A stretch of 64,000 bases of DNA from Paramarasmius palmivorus. Taxonomy: Eukaryota > Basidiomycota > Agaricomycetes > Agaricales > Marasmiaceae. Shown one piece after another: positions 23,518 through 35,610 of this stretch. A program made the position numbers and the translations under genes. The notes under the pieces are model-generated. The model worked only from the letters and a program-made list of their open reading frames with translations. It was not told the origin of the DNA and made no database searches. Numbering within the stretch: position 1 is the first letter of the stretch; each line of letters starts with the position of its first letter. The DNA is taken from contig JAYKXP010000086.1 of the NCBI GenBank assembly GCA_037176845.1, forward strand, positions 62,001-126,000. The letters are read 5' to 3'.

Positions 23518-23658
23518 TATAGGCTCAGAATCTTGAACTTCTATTCCCATCATTCCCTCTGTTCGAGTGTACACAAACCTGGGCAAACGTCTTCCGCAAC
23601 TCCTTCGTAACGTACAACCCGAACATCAAACACATTATTTGAGTACTCACCATTCAAA

Positions 23659-25297
23659 ATGTCGAAAAGCCAAGAGGTCATCCTAATTGTGGACGTGGAC
23701 AATACCAGCGCGACATTCTCTAGAACAAACGATCAGCACAACGTATGGCAGGACCTTGAAGCTCCAATTTGGTACGGCGGAAGCGCTGCATTTGTTAACA
23801 CGAGTCCCCAGGCGTACTTCAACATGTCATTTCATGGTGCGTCCGTTATCTACCAAAGCTCCCTTCTTAATAATGACACGCTCCTCTCAAGGAACATCAA
23901 TTTCCTTTTACGGATCCACCGTAGGACTCAACTCGGAGGTGGAATTAGATCAAGACGACAAGGTTGTCGTACAAACGGCCAATTTGGGTAGCCAAGCTTT
24001 GTATTGGTATCAATCACCAGTACTTGCCGACCAAGAACACGAAATTTCCGCCTGGGTTGACCACGCGTATGTTGACTATGCTCTGATCGAAGCTGGAAGC
24101 ACTACCAATTTGTCTGGAAAAACCATCTTCGTTGATGATGCCAATGAGGACGAATTGTGGTATACTGGAGAATGGACAATGGACCCAGATTCCATGTATC
24201 CCAATCAACTTCCGAATTCGTCTGGGTCGCCCCCCTTCTACATATTACCCCGCAAACCGTACTGTTCATTACAGTGACAAGTCTGGTAGTTTCTTCGAGT
24301 TCCGCTTTTCAGGTAAATTATCTATCGATCTCTGGTAAAAATCTCAGGTCGTTTGACAGGGACTTCAATTTTCATATATGGAGTGTGTAGCCCTACTGCG
24401 AGTTACACCGTGGAGTATAATAGGGATAGTCAGCACATTCAACGCAGCAACTATTCTGGACATTCTAAATATGGAGGGTGGCGGATCAATTGTCCGCTCT
24501 ATGAGGTAAGGGGGCTCAGTCCAGGGAATCACACCCTCACAGTAAATGTCACAAACATCCTGAACGGCTCTCACTTTTATCTCGACTATATAACATACAC
24601 ACCTTCCTTCCCTTTCATTCACGAGAAGCCAACCTTTGTCAGGGGTTCGGATCAGCAGGTACCCCCAGCCTCATCAGCTGCAGTGTCGCCTTCACCGCCT
24701 ACTAATACTTCGTCGCCGACACGAACTTTGGGCCTTCCCATGTGAGCGATCGTCGGCGTCGTGATTTCTGGCCTTTTGAGAGTGGCCTGTGCCGGAATTT
24801 GCTACTATCTTTGGAAAAAAAGATCTACATTAAGGAAAGATGGTGAGTACCTTCCGTAGCGAGTTTCTCCCCAGATTTCAAACTATGTTGCATTAGCAAA
24901 AATTGCCTCCAGTGTGGAACCTTTCGCAACACATTTCGTAGCTGACTCGAAGCCACGACCGACCAAGTGGACGGGACTGTTTCCTTCCGAGGTGACAACC
25001 AACTCGACAGACCCAACGGGCGAAGGGAGGACCTACCTCACACCACTCCGCATACCACAGAGCACGACTGAGGCTCAGCAACGAAACAACGAGCTAGTCT
25101 CACCAACAGCTCACATAGTACGTTCGGATGGGCCATCACGCTTGGAATTGTATACCACAATCGATATACTCAGAACCGAAGTGGAAAGGCTAGTGCGAGA
25201 GAATGCGCCCCCAGAATATGGAGGGAGCGATTTCGGTCAGGGGCCGAATTCAAATCCGGGAACACTTCCGTCGTATGATCACCGTGAAGAACAATGA
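23659..25297 (+). pseudogene. FAM copy 3, disabled by a frameshift and a nonsense codon
   Basis: By alignment the exons are 23659-23836, 23892-24313, 24360-24842 and 24897-25297. Repeat 1 is well kept (YWYQSPVL.DQEH, DYALIEAG). Exon 2 leaves frame at a run of six C (24230-24235), where one base fewer would restore the family frame YPANRTVHYS. As it stands the protein ends at 24277. Exon 3 also has TGA at 24743-24745, where the other copies have a Gly codon of the LPIGAIVGI segment at the start of the membrane helix. Exon 4 is fully open and keeps PPEY and LPSY. With two lesions a pseudogene is likely. If the C-run is an assembly error, the product would still stop before the membrane helix. 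Confidence 0.7.
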
Positions 25298-26740
25298 TGA
25301 ATAAGTCACTCATGGAACTGCCGCACGAGGAAGAGTCCAATCTACTTCATTCGAGTACCGATCTATTTGTTAATGCCCTGTACATAATCTTTCTGGCCTG
25401 CCTGATATCCGTAGAATTCGTGCATGAACCTATATTAGTATTCCTTGGGCTATTTGTAGCAACGAATTCCAATCCTGAATATTGTAGACACGAGCATGAC
25501 GCAACTATATGGAGAGCAGGTGCAATCATGTTGCGTGTACTCGCCCTATGTATCTTCTGCATCGGCAAACCAAGCCAGCACCAGGAATTCGCACCCTGGC
25601 ACATTGATGTCGTACAATCACCCTGAAGGTTCAGGAAGGTCATATCCTTAGCAAACGTAGTGTCAAGAACAGTCTGTAATGATCTGGAAGTTAGTGTATC
25701 CTATACTCTAGACTTACCGTACATATTTAAAGCATCCACATATTTTCCCAAAAATCGTCTCATATCTTCGTATGCGGAATACCTATGCAATACGCCAACG
25801 ATCACATTCGTATTCGGGCCTGCTTCTGATACTGAGATGGTCGTGTTGGCACTCGTGTCACGGTAAACGGTTATCCAATTCTAACTATTGAACCTGCTCT
25901 ATATCCTCCATGATGGAACATTAAATTCTTCGTCCCACTTTCGATAGAGCAGAGATCCTAGAGGAGGCACTGATGAAGCACCGATCGAACAATGCGGACG
26001 AAGGATTTGCACTTTCAATGTAGTTACTCGTACTCCATGTATTCTCCTGAACCAACTCGTTCGGAAACTTTGACAGACTGGGAAGTGATACAAGCACCGT
26101 CGATGATGAGCAACGAAGCACTCAACGGTGCAATTCAACTTCGAACGCCCTTGAAAGTCGCCATCATTACACGCACAGCAATTTCAATTCAAATGGGACG
26201 AAGACGGCCGAAGATGCCACCTAAAATGTAATCTCGGGAGGTGATAAGGTTGCCACATGCCTTCCTCGCTGCGAAACGGCTACGTCATCCTGTCCATAGA
26301 AATCAGGGTGGAAGGATGTTCTTGATCTCGATTGAGGCCCATGCCGCGTGCGTAGCACTGCGACCTTGGTGCCTTCGCCGAGCAACCATGCTAAAAACAG
26401 CCACTGAACTGTATCTGCGAGGAATCGGACGATCGCCAACAGTTCCATAGAGCCCTAGCTTTGATTTACGCGTCGAACCATCGATGGGTCTATAAAGAAG
26501 GAAGCACGACTGCCTGTTGGGTTCGAACAGCAGGATGGTTTGTCGTATGTATAGCCAACTGGGTAGCATTCCCAACAATGGCAGGTACAATGGCAGTCAT
26601 CTTTATCCACGTTCAGATCTGGAGAACATTAGACCAGGAGGTGTATAGTGCGACGAAGATGATTCGATGGAAAGAATCTATCATAGAAAACGAGATTGAG
26701 TAACAAATTATAATCGTAGAAAGAGATCTATTCACATAAT
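25298..26740. repeat. Shared 3' flank of FAM unit (copy 3)
   Basis: No gene is recognised. From about 26250 the sequence is related to the flanks of copy 1 and of the relic (TTGATCTCGATTGAGGCCCATG near 26322; GAATCTATCA...GAGATTGAGTAACAAA near 26685). Small frames, such as plus 25294-25626, have no support. Confidence 0.4.
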
Positions 26741-28350
26741 TACTCGTCTTCTTAACCTTGAACCGCCGCCGCCTGCTCCTCTGCCAACAAACACTTCAAC
26801 TACGAACATAGGAGTAGTAAAAGAAGGAACCAAAGGAACCAACTCCTAACGCATGTAGACACGAGAATGATTGTGGAAGGTACAGCAAAAGATGATGTGT
26901 GAAGTCGGCTCCACTGAGTTGCATGCAGAATGATATAGGTGTTGAGTGATCTCGAGTCAAAACTCGTACAAAAGAATACTATAACATGGCTATAGCGGAA
27001 CACGAAGTCAACAACGATCCACAGACAGGGGAAGTGCCACTCACTCATATCCGTCCTTTGTTTTCCTTCCATAACACACGATAGACTTGACAACTAGCGA
27101 ACGATAGCTTGCAGCTCTTCCATGCGAACACCCCCACGGCAAGCTACAAGGGGTATGCATGGTCAAGCTCTCGGTGAGGAAGGTAGGTAGAGCGCGAAGA
27201 CGGGCTTTAGAACATAGCTCGTAGAAAGCAGTGAAGAACCTTCGGCCACGAGCGTAGAGGGGATGTACTGCTGTATAATGATTTGTTGGATCATTCGGAA
27301 AGAAATGCGTGGTTTTGTGGCGCTTGGGGCAAGGGCAGGACCAGTGATGGATGAAGGTACCAGGAACAGAACGGTGTGCTTGGAAATCGGGGGGTAACGC
27401 CAAAAGAGCGATGAAGAGAGTGAATGCGAGGAGAAATCGTGCTATAGGAAACAACAAAACACATCAATACCAGGCCATACTCGCAAAGACGGGAGAAGTA
27501 CTCACATAACCACCTACACCTCGATCTATTAATATGAAGGGCCGAGGCGGAACACGCCGAGTCGTTTGGCCTTGGTGTACGGGAATAGGAGGGTATGCAA
27601 CGGAGGATATCGTTATGTGGCTGCAGTTCAGTGGGGAAAGGGTGAAGAGGTGCAGTCGTATATGTCGTTGGTACCGAATACCGATAAGAGTGCAGGGAAA
27701 CCGGCTTTGATTCAGGTGTACATCGCGACGGCGTATAACTCATTAACCAAGCCACCAGGATCGTAGCCTGCCAGTCCCATACTCCCTGTTCTTTCCACGC
27801 CACTGAGTTTCCCCTGCCTCTCCGTCTTCGTTCTTGAGGCCTAGCTTGAGGTTCCACCCTCACAAACTTCCAAACTTTCCGCAGGTGACTGTTTGCCACA
27901 AGATCGACATCAGATGGGCTCATACCGAGGGTAAGGGAAACTGACTATCTGCTGGTTCGGTAGATAAAAAAAGCCCAAGTCGCTGGGTGGATGATAGAAG
28001 CCATCTTTTAGTGAGCGAGGACGAAGGAATGGGGTGCGAATGGTGGAAGCAGACGCTTCTTGACTCGAAGCAAGCTTCAGACAAGTAGACAGTGCAAAGA
28101 TGGGAAGGATACCTCTCTTTCATAGCCTCGAGGTCTGCAAAAAGAGGAGTGGGAGGGATTGTGCTGCGATCCATTATGGAACGTCGGTAATGGGAGCAGC
28201 AAAAAAGTATGTCACACGAGGTCACACGTCACTGTCCGAGAAAGCCGATCCAGGGTTCCGGAATTGCCGCTTTCGGCGGCAAAAAGCAAATCTTATCGAC
28301 GCAACGACAATATCACACTACTGGTAAGTTCAAGACCAAGCTCAATAATT
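26741..28350 (-). pseudogene. Decayed minus-strand gene block D1
   Basis: Minus frames at 27041-27457, 27291-27923 (210 codons) and 27920-28225 cover the block in successive frames without a coherent splice model. The first begins with a hydrophobic run (FLLAFTLFIALLAL). Segment 27945-28165 is repeated at 40600-40770. A degraded GTCACA...GTCAC element lies at 28210-28235. Position and composition match the other decayed blocks. Confidence 0.3.
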
Positions 28351-29417
28351 TGACGTTGTCCGCTTCTTAACTTCAAGACACATCAAACTCACGATTATTG
28401 AGGTGCTGACTATCACCTCTCAGCTCTGGTGGTCGACACTCTAGATTATTTGTCGCTCAAGGGATGGGCTTCTCGGTATTGATAGTAACCTTGCTTATAG
28501 TCGTGATACGCGCAGAAGCCCTAGTGTAGGTGCAGATGGGTTCCAAAGTCTGTTGTATGGTATTGGAGAAATGGTGCGTATTGTTCTCAGCTAACACAGC
28601 TGCCAGCTGATTAACGGTGTTCATAGTTTGAATTTGTCGGATCCGCTGCTCACACTGGCAGTGTATAGTCACTAAGCGGTCGACAACTCCGACGGGGAGC
28701 AATTTTATATAGAGTAAAGATTGCAGAAATCACAGTACCTTGCACAGGGGTGCAGTGATCCTCCAATCAGGGCAAAGCGCTTGGAGGTAAAATCATTCAT
28801 GAATCATCGGGTATCCTTGCATTTGAATGACTTCCGAATCGCGATTTCATCATCCGACAGGAGCGGAAAGTACATCTCGTATTCTCAGAGTCTTCCCATG
28901 CCGACCTCGCTGATCTATATTATGGAGCGTCTACAGGAACACCGCATCATGAACATCACAATGTATATATATACCCTGATATACCCTGTTTCTCTATTGA
29001 CAAGCCAAAATAGATTAGAAACTCAGTACATCTCTCATGGTACTGAAATGCTAGTAATGCGTCACCTTGCGTCCAGCGGAGTAAAAGACGCACCTTTGAG
29101 TATTGTACCCTACCGAAAGACCACGATGTTATGTACTCAGAAATCTGTGGCCTGGAAACACCAACATCAACGGGACCCTTGGGAACACGACGGGGACAAT
29201 CGCCGCCGTTGCCCCACAATGTCGAATCAAAACGGGCCCCGCCTCCGTGGTTGCGGGCTTGGTTTTGGCGTAACGAGTCGCCGTTCAATTTGAGTTAATG
29301 TAACACTTACAACGCTGCGTTATCTGGTATCTATGGTAACATGATGCTGACATTATGCTTTGTCCGGCTGTTTGCCAGAAGACCTCGTCACAATACCAGT
29401 ATCTACTCCAATGGTTT
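28351..29417. other. Intergenic
   Basis: A plus frame of 190 codons at 28721-29293 overlaps a minus frame of 110 codons. Neither shows domains or a homologous copy, so no gene is called. Confidence 0.3.
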
Positions 29418-29545
29418 GCGTTTCCACGAATTCTGGCAGGCTTGAAAAACGGGAACCCACATCGTAAGTCTTACACGATTCATATATCATTCTCAAACGA
29501 TAGGCATCTATCACATCAAACTGACCCGGGGTTTCTTCGAGGTCC

Positions 29546-29580
29546 CTGCATTGCGTGATGGAAATGTCAAATAAGAACGG
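29546..29580 (+). promoter_or_regulatory. Conserved FAM core promoter, copy 4
   Basis: CTGCATTGCGTGATGGAAAT followed by GTCAAATAAGAACGG. It aligns with the other FAM promoters but with a weaker ACATAA core. It lies about 140-170 bp before the ATG. Confidence 0.4.
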
Positions 29581-29718
29581 CTCAGGATCACACGATTCTT
29601 TCCCTTCCAAGTTCCACTGCTCAGGTGTACAAGCGCCTTAGCACATTTCTCTCTTGCTCGTCGTCAAGGACAATCTGGATTGTGTAACGCAGTTCAATTT
29701 CAACATTCATCCTTGGAA

Positions 29719-31280
29719 ATGTCGAGCAACCAGCAGGTCACTCTGATCGTGGATGTCAACAATAGCAGCGCAACACTTTCCGGGTCTAATTGGACGTACA
29801 TTGAAGATCTAGTATGGTATGGTGGAAATGCTGCGTTTATTAACGCAAGTAAATCCTCTCCATTTCCAGCTCAACTATCACGGCCTGCCGACATGTCGTT
29901 GAAGTTTAACGGTAAGTCACGTCATGTCTACTGAAATCTCTATGGTTTACGAGGATACCCTCCAAGGGACTTCAATTTCACTATATGGATACGTCCCAGA
30001 CTTCGAAGTGAACTTGGATGCACGACTTGGACCAGAGTCGTCATCAGCGAGGACCACTACGTACTGGTATCAATCACCATCGCTTGCCGATCAAGAACAC
30101 ACGATCGACGCGTGGTTTGAAGACCGTGCATTTATTGACTATGTCCTTATTCAAGCTGGAGGGACTACCGATTTGTCTGGAAAAACAATCTTCGTTGATG
30201 ACGCAAATGAGGACGAAATATGGTATGCTGGACAGTGGAAGGCGTCCGCAGATGACGACTTTGGCTATAGTGCTCCATCCGAGTCACCTACAGGATATCA
30301 CACCGGGGCTCGTACTATTCGTAAAAGCACCATGGTTGGTGATTCTATAGAGTTTCGCTTCTCAGGTCAGTGAATTATTTCCCGTTATATTGCAATAGCT
30401 TTATTTCATGTGTCAGGGAGTTCGATATCTGTCTACGGAATGTATCATGATGCCGAAGAATATTCCACCATCGACTTTGGTCTGGATGGTAGCATCACAC
30501 ACATTGACTTTCCTCCGGATCTTCAACGTCACCTCACAGGAGCGAGAGTCAATTATCTACTCTACGAGAATACCACGCTTGTTCCAGGAAATCACACTCT
30601 CACATTAAATGTCACAAGCCTCGCGAACAATTCCGACTTCTATATCGACTATATAACGTACAAGTCCGCCTTTTCATTCCTTCACGAGAAGCCAACCTTT
30701 ATCAGGGGATCCGACGATCAGCCTTCACCTGCACAATCTTCGGGATTTCCCATAGGCGCGATTGTTGGCATTGTGATCGCTGGCCTTGCCATCACCGCAC
30801 TTTCCTATTGTCTTTGGAGAAGGAGATGTGTAGCAAGAAAAGAAGGTGAGTATTTTTCGTAGCGATTCTGTCACCAGATTTTAACCAAACTCCTTTAAAT
30901 TAGCCAAAATCGCTTCGAGTGTTAAACCATTCGCAACATATTTTGCAGTCGATTCTAACCCCAAGTCGACCGATGGGAAAGGACCGTTTCCATATAAGGG
31001 GACAGCCAGGTCGACGGACCTACTGGGCGAGGGGAGCTCTCACATTACACCACAGCATATGACCGAGGTTCAACGACGAAACAACGAGATAACCTCGCTC
31101 ACAGCTAGGATGGAGCATTCGGATATTCCTACGCGCGGAGAGTTGTTCGCCAGAATTAACGCGCTCACGATGGAAGTTGAGAGGCTGGTGCGCGAGAACG
31201 CACCCCCGGAGTACGGAGGAAGTGTTGCTGATTTGGGGAGGTTGAATTCGCGCTCTAAACACGATCATGTTGGAGGTTGA
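29719..31280 (+). CDS. FAM copy 4: membrane protein with altered C-terminus
   Basis: Exons 29719-29911, 29967-30365, 30417-30845 and 30904-31280 join to 466 codons (465 aa). Repeats 1 and 2 are intact (VWYGG, YWYQSPSL.DQEH, DYVLIQAG, IFVDDANEDEIWYAGQW, IEFRFSG, SSISVYG, IDYITYKSAF). A transmembrane helix (GAIVGIVIAGLAITALSYCLW) is followed by RRRCVARKE. The tail has the predicted coiled coil and APPEYGG. After that it diverges (RSKHDHVGG) and lacks the LPSY motif of the other copies. Right after the stop region, 31267-31360 repeats the coiled-coil/PPEY segment in diverged form, so a small tandem duplication probably created the new C-terminus. Intron 2 starts GTCAGT rather than GTAAAT. Confidence 0.75.
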
Positions 31281-31360
31281 AAAGCTGGTGCAACAGAACG
31301 AACTACTGGAGTACGGTGGCAACGTGGCTGGCTTGGGGAGGTCGAACACACACTATGAGG
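31267..31360 (+). repeat. Diverged tandem duplicate of the FAM exon 4 end
   Basis: Reads LEVEKLVQQNELLEYGG and then LGRSNTH, a second, diverged version of MEVERLVRENAPPEYGG and LGRLNSR found about 90 bp upstream. PPEY has become LLEY. It overlaps the last codons of copy 4 in another frame and is probably untranslated. Confidence 0.6.
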
Positions 31361-32000
31361 TTGTCCATTATCAAGTCCATCTGATTTTATTCTCTGACGG
31401 TTCTGTCTCTAGACCTGAAGTGAGGATCTCGATAAAACTCCATTTCATGCCATGTTTCGTCGTACTGAACAAACAGCCTTTCGAAGGTTGGTGATAATAT
31501 GTCTATATAACACCATCCATTCTTTGGTTTTCGGTTACTGTACCATGACCCATCGAAAATGTTTGAAAGATGTTTCACGGATGCTTGGCATCACGTCGAA
31601 GATCGTAGACAGGTATATGTGAGTTATCACCGCTACTAACACGTCTCAAGATCCCAATTGCGATGACTTTGACAAGCCCGTATCGAGCAGATCCTTTACG
31701 GTAAGCGCACGACTCGGCCACAAAACGTTGACCTGTCTAGTAATTAGGCCAAACAATCAAGGATCCCTGTTGTTTTAACGATGTCCCGTGTTCAGTAGCT
31801 GAGTATGGTTGTTCCACACACCCAGATGATCCCTTTCTCACTGAAAGCCCCTCCCGATTTTGGTTCCTTGCATGAGACTCCGGGATATCACCGACTGCAC
31901 TTGATATATCGCAGTAGCCACGCATCCATCCCAGCCAGGAACGTGATCTTGCTAGATCACCTAGAGACGATAGTCCATGGCCCAAACCGTCTTTCTACAC
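31361..32000. other. Intergenic
   Basis: No gene recognised; small frames only. Confidence 0.3.
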
Positions 32001-33523
32001 CTTCCTCTTCCATCATGATCACGCCCCGTTCAGACACGGGCAGGTGAGAGAACTTTCCATTATACCTCTGCGCTGAAATAAAATCTCAAACTACGACAAT
32101 ATTGGATTCTAGTGTTATACCCTGCCTAATCTCATCAAAAGCGGGTTCTCAATCACCTGCATGCCTGGAGGTGGGTATCACGGCAGTATGAGTATGAAAC
32201 AGTTGTACATCACTTCCAGGTGAGCGACATCAAAACACGAGATTGACATACATCTATGTGCCGCAGCACTTTGAGCACAAACGTTGGATCCCTGAAATCC
32301 CCCGGTGCTCTCTATGTAGATAAATGCCTCCCTGGTAAGCATCTAGAGGGCATGCACTTGTTGGAGTATAATGGAACACATTTTGCCTTGGGTTTCTGCA
32401 TTCGATTCCGGGATTTGGAACACGCGAGCTTGCCCAACATTGAACATACCATACGTCACAGTATCAAGATTGATTCCCCGACCACTTCGGGCTATATATA
32501 ATGGAAGGTGATTAATTGACCCATCAGTTCCGCTATGACTGGGCGGCCTATCGTGACATTAAAACAGCGCCTTTGGTCACGTCGTCATACACTTTGCAGT
32601 GAGTCGACACGCTACAAAATTGAATAGATCTCTTTAATTTTCACGTACCTTCTATTGTGATTCGCGTTGAGATGACTCCAACTTGAGTAGATCGACACTT
32701 GGTTGGCACGCTGACTTTCCGTTCCCATCCCAATCCTTCAATGGGCTTTCGTCTCGCTCTCGCTGCTATGGTACCGGTAGCAATTTGAGTCCACAAAGCC
32801 CTGGTAACCTATTCGCCCCCAGATATACGTTCGGATAAGTTCAATACCACCCAGCAACACATCACATCGTACAGCATAGTTGACGTGAGAGATTATCGCT
32901 ATCACATCTACATATCATTACAACGAAGCTCGCGGACGTAATGTCCGGAGTTCATGGTCCCAATCAACATCTAGTGATTCATTATATTCTCAACATGACC
33001 TTTTTTGAGGTGCTGTGATGGAATCGTACAAACCATACTTGAGGTTATTCGATGTCTCAAAAATAAATGGTGGCAACGTATCGATATCAATTTACATGAC
33101 CTCGCCCGGCGTAGATAGTAACGAGCAGGCCAGCCCGAACGGTTTGTCTTTGTGCGCAAGTTCACCGACCGAGAACAAAAGACCAGTTGTCTCTGAAACA
33201 TGGGCCACTCACGGCGTTGATATTATTGTACAATGGATATCACCCTAGCATCACCCTTCCCTCGGTATATATGATTAATTTTGATTCTTTGACATGCTGT
33301 ACAATGAAGCCTTCCTACAACAGGCACGAGAATCTCCTACTTGGTACTTACCGTCCACCAGATGTAACGAGTAACCAGGGATACATACACTACTCAAATT
33401 TTCGATTACAACTCCACTGAAACACAAGTTACGACGAATCCGAAGCCACGAGGACAGTGAAAAAGCTCTTAAGCTCACCAATGATGAAGATAGAGTACCA
33501 TTTTCCTAAGCCTCACAATACGC
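32001..33523. repeat. Upstream part of duplicated block X (copy b)
   Basis: Matches 41251-42372 in order. Shared stretches are TTCCATTATACCTCTGCGCTGAAAT near 32056, CACCTGCATGCCT(G/C)GAGGTGGGTATCAC near 32153, and ACTTGGTACTTACCGTC followed by AGTAACCAGGGATAC near 33339-33383. Minus-strand frames such as 33275-33481 look like shadows of this shared DNA. It probably contains the Zn2Cys6 promoter. Confidence 0.5.
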
Positions 33524-34153
33524 ATGGAATCAAAGACTCGACCAAGGGATGGCCCTCGGGTGGTCAGAGCGTGCACTAACTGTCGCCGCCAAAAAGCCAG
33601 GTGCAAACCTCTGCCTCGACAGGGAGCTAGGACCAACATGAAAACTTGCGAGAGATGTCACTTGAACGGGCTTCAATGTGAATATTTCCCAGTCGGTCAA
33701 ACCTCTCAGCCAGCAACACTGACAACGCCACAAATTACTCCACCTCCACCTCCGCTCACATCGTTGGGGTTGCCTCCAATTCTGGGACACGGTCACCACC
33801 AAGTCAATATTCAGCATCCAAACAGTGGTACATCCCATTATTACGCCACTCAATCCTCCGATTTTCCTTCTTTCAACAACAATCTTCCTGCGCCAACGCT
33901 TACTGGCCCAGCCGACCATCGTACTCGACCATCCTACCACGTCCTCCCCAGAAATGACTCCCGAAATTCGCTCCTCCCGGATGTTGCACAGTATGACCAT
34001 GTTCATGTTTCGAATGATACCCATGGACAGAGACTGTCCGTACCAGAGTCTAGCGCGAATGGATCCTCGGTGCCGTCAGAACAGCAAACACTCGGGTCAG
34101 GGTATTCCCAAACTCAGTTCGTAATCTTTCCATTTAGTGTCTATAGATCATAA
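33524..34153 (+). CDS. Zn2Cys6 zinc-cluster protein, copy b (single exon)
   Basis: A 209-aa intronless frame. Residues 17-52 form the cluster CTNCRRQKARC, a 14-residue linker, then CERCHLNGLQC. Cysteines at 17, 20, 27, 42, 45 and 52 give C-x2-C-x6-C-x14-C-x2-C-x6-C, with basic residues after the second Cys as in DNA-binding fungal clusters. The linker is longer than usual. A proline run (TPPPPPLTSLG) and a Ser/Asn/His-rich region follow. The end carries QTLGSGYSQTQFVIFPF, shared with copies a and c. At 209 aa it is far shorter than typical zinc-cluster activators and lacks the middle-homology domain, so it may act as a small DNA-binding regulator or be a truncated derivative. The start ATG aligns with that of copy c. 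Confidence 0.75.
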   Translation: MESKTRPRDGPRVVRACTNCRRQKARCKPLPRQGARTNMKTCERCHLNGLQCEYFPVGQTSQPATLTTPQITPPPPPLTSLGLPPILGHGHHQVNIQHPNSGTSHYYATQSSDFPSFNNNLPAPTLTGPADHRTRPSYHVLPRNDSRNSLLPDVAQYDHVHVSNDTHGQRLSVPESSANGSSVPSEQQTLGSGYSQTQFVIFPFSVYRS

Positions 34154-35610
34154 TGCTGAATTCGGAAACACTAGGAATCTTTCCGAATGTCTTGGACAGC
34201 CTTGCTTCTGTGGTTACCACTGAGTAGAAGATACATGTGTCTTTTCGAACTTTTTACCATGTCAGCCTCGATGCTTACGTGTATCTACAAAACTTGCTCT
34301 CCGCTGAGTATTTAGCGACTATAGATCTCTCTCACTCTACGATCGTACAATGTAGCTGTAACGGATGCCAGCGTCTGTTGCGCGCCTATTTAAGGAACGG
34401 TTGGGCAGAGAGGATAAGAATACCAAATCATGAACCTTCATCGCAATATTTTACGGTTTCCAGTGAAATCAGCGCTTCTCAAAAGCGGGTATAGGAATCT
34501 CAATGCATCATGGACATGTGCTCATCTTACAAATGCTGTTTGGTCATTTATATTCGGCTGCTTCCCCCAGCACATCGGCAACATCGAAGATCTGAAAGGA
34601 AGGTACGAAAATCTCCGTCTGAAGGCGCCTCGGAGTAACGAAAACCCGCCGTGGAGACTAGCTTAGGCGCCCGTACTGGGAGACGGAAGGATGGCGAGCC
34701 GACTTGACCTTTTGAGTGTGGAGATGTGGGGAAGAAGTGACATAATGCCTGATGGCAAATCTAGACGCGGCAGGGGGGCTGTCAAAGAAGGTACACCCTG
34801 GTACCTATGTCGCGAATCATATACCGATTGGAACGGTCTCGAATATATCGCTTTGAGCCGTTCAATCATTAAATCGATCCCAGTCGTTTCATACCCTTGA
34901 GTGAGGTTATTGAATTGCGAGTGAACTCCTGAAAGGTATGCTGTAGGATCGTTTCATTCAACCTTGTTGCAATGAATCAACCAGAAGAAATGTTTCATTC
35001 CGATAACAGTTAGCAAGAACCGCAAACTGACGGCCGAGTACTACGCACTTACCAGTTTGCGAGTAACGCGGTGCAAAATTCATCCGGATTACTATGTATC
35101 TTATATTCAACTAGGGACGACTGCATTGTTTTGGACCATCCTCCTGGTTGCGAGAACAAGGTGAGCTTTAATAACAGCAACTAAACCTTTCGGGGAAGCA
35201 GTAGATGAGGTGATGGAATTGCGATTGACACGTACTGCATCACCCTGAGAAACTTGTACTGCAACGCTCAATGGATTTAAAGTTTTTTTTTTAGCTGACA
35301 ATCAAGAAATCAGGCAGTAGGGCTCCAAAGGTGGAGAACTGTACCTAAAGCCAAGGGGAACTGTCGTTCGGATTAACCAACGAAAATTTGTGCTCTACCC
35401 ATAGAGGAGCAACTATTTATGTTTCGGACACGCACTTGAGTACTTGTAGGCCGTATTATTCTCTAGGACGTAAGTAAAGAACGAAGAAGATACTTGGAAA
35501 GGAGAGTGCAGACCGTGTTCGTTGTTGTTTGATTTTGATATATCTGTACGCCCATCCAAACCAAAGGTTAAAGTGAGATCCCCGTGATCCGTAACGTTCG
35601 ACATTCCACA
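34154..35610 (-). repeat. Downstream part of block X (copy b), with a decayed minus-strand gene
   Basis: Parallels 43021-44700 and, over its left part, 564-1200. The minus strand reads VADVLGEAAEYK before a stop near 34540-34590, matching IADALGEVAEYK in copy c. A further minus frame lies at 35107-35301, corresponding to 44177-44416. No continuous gene can be assembled. Confidence 0.4.

Noticed and set aside
26515..26540. GGGTTCGAACAGC as a tRNA T-arm
   Set aside because: The flanking bases do not form a T stem with an acceptor stem, and no D-arm or anticodon arm lies nearby.
27291..27923. A 210-codon minus-strand frame as a gene
   Set aside because: Composition is Ser/Pro/Arg-rich and neighbouring frames overlap it. 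The frame is not preserved in related blocks.
28721..29293. 190-codon plus-strand frame
   Set aside because: No domain, no splice context and no related segment in the window. It overlaps an equally open minus frame.
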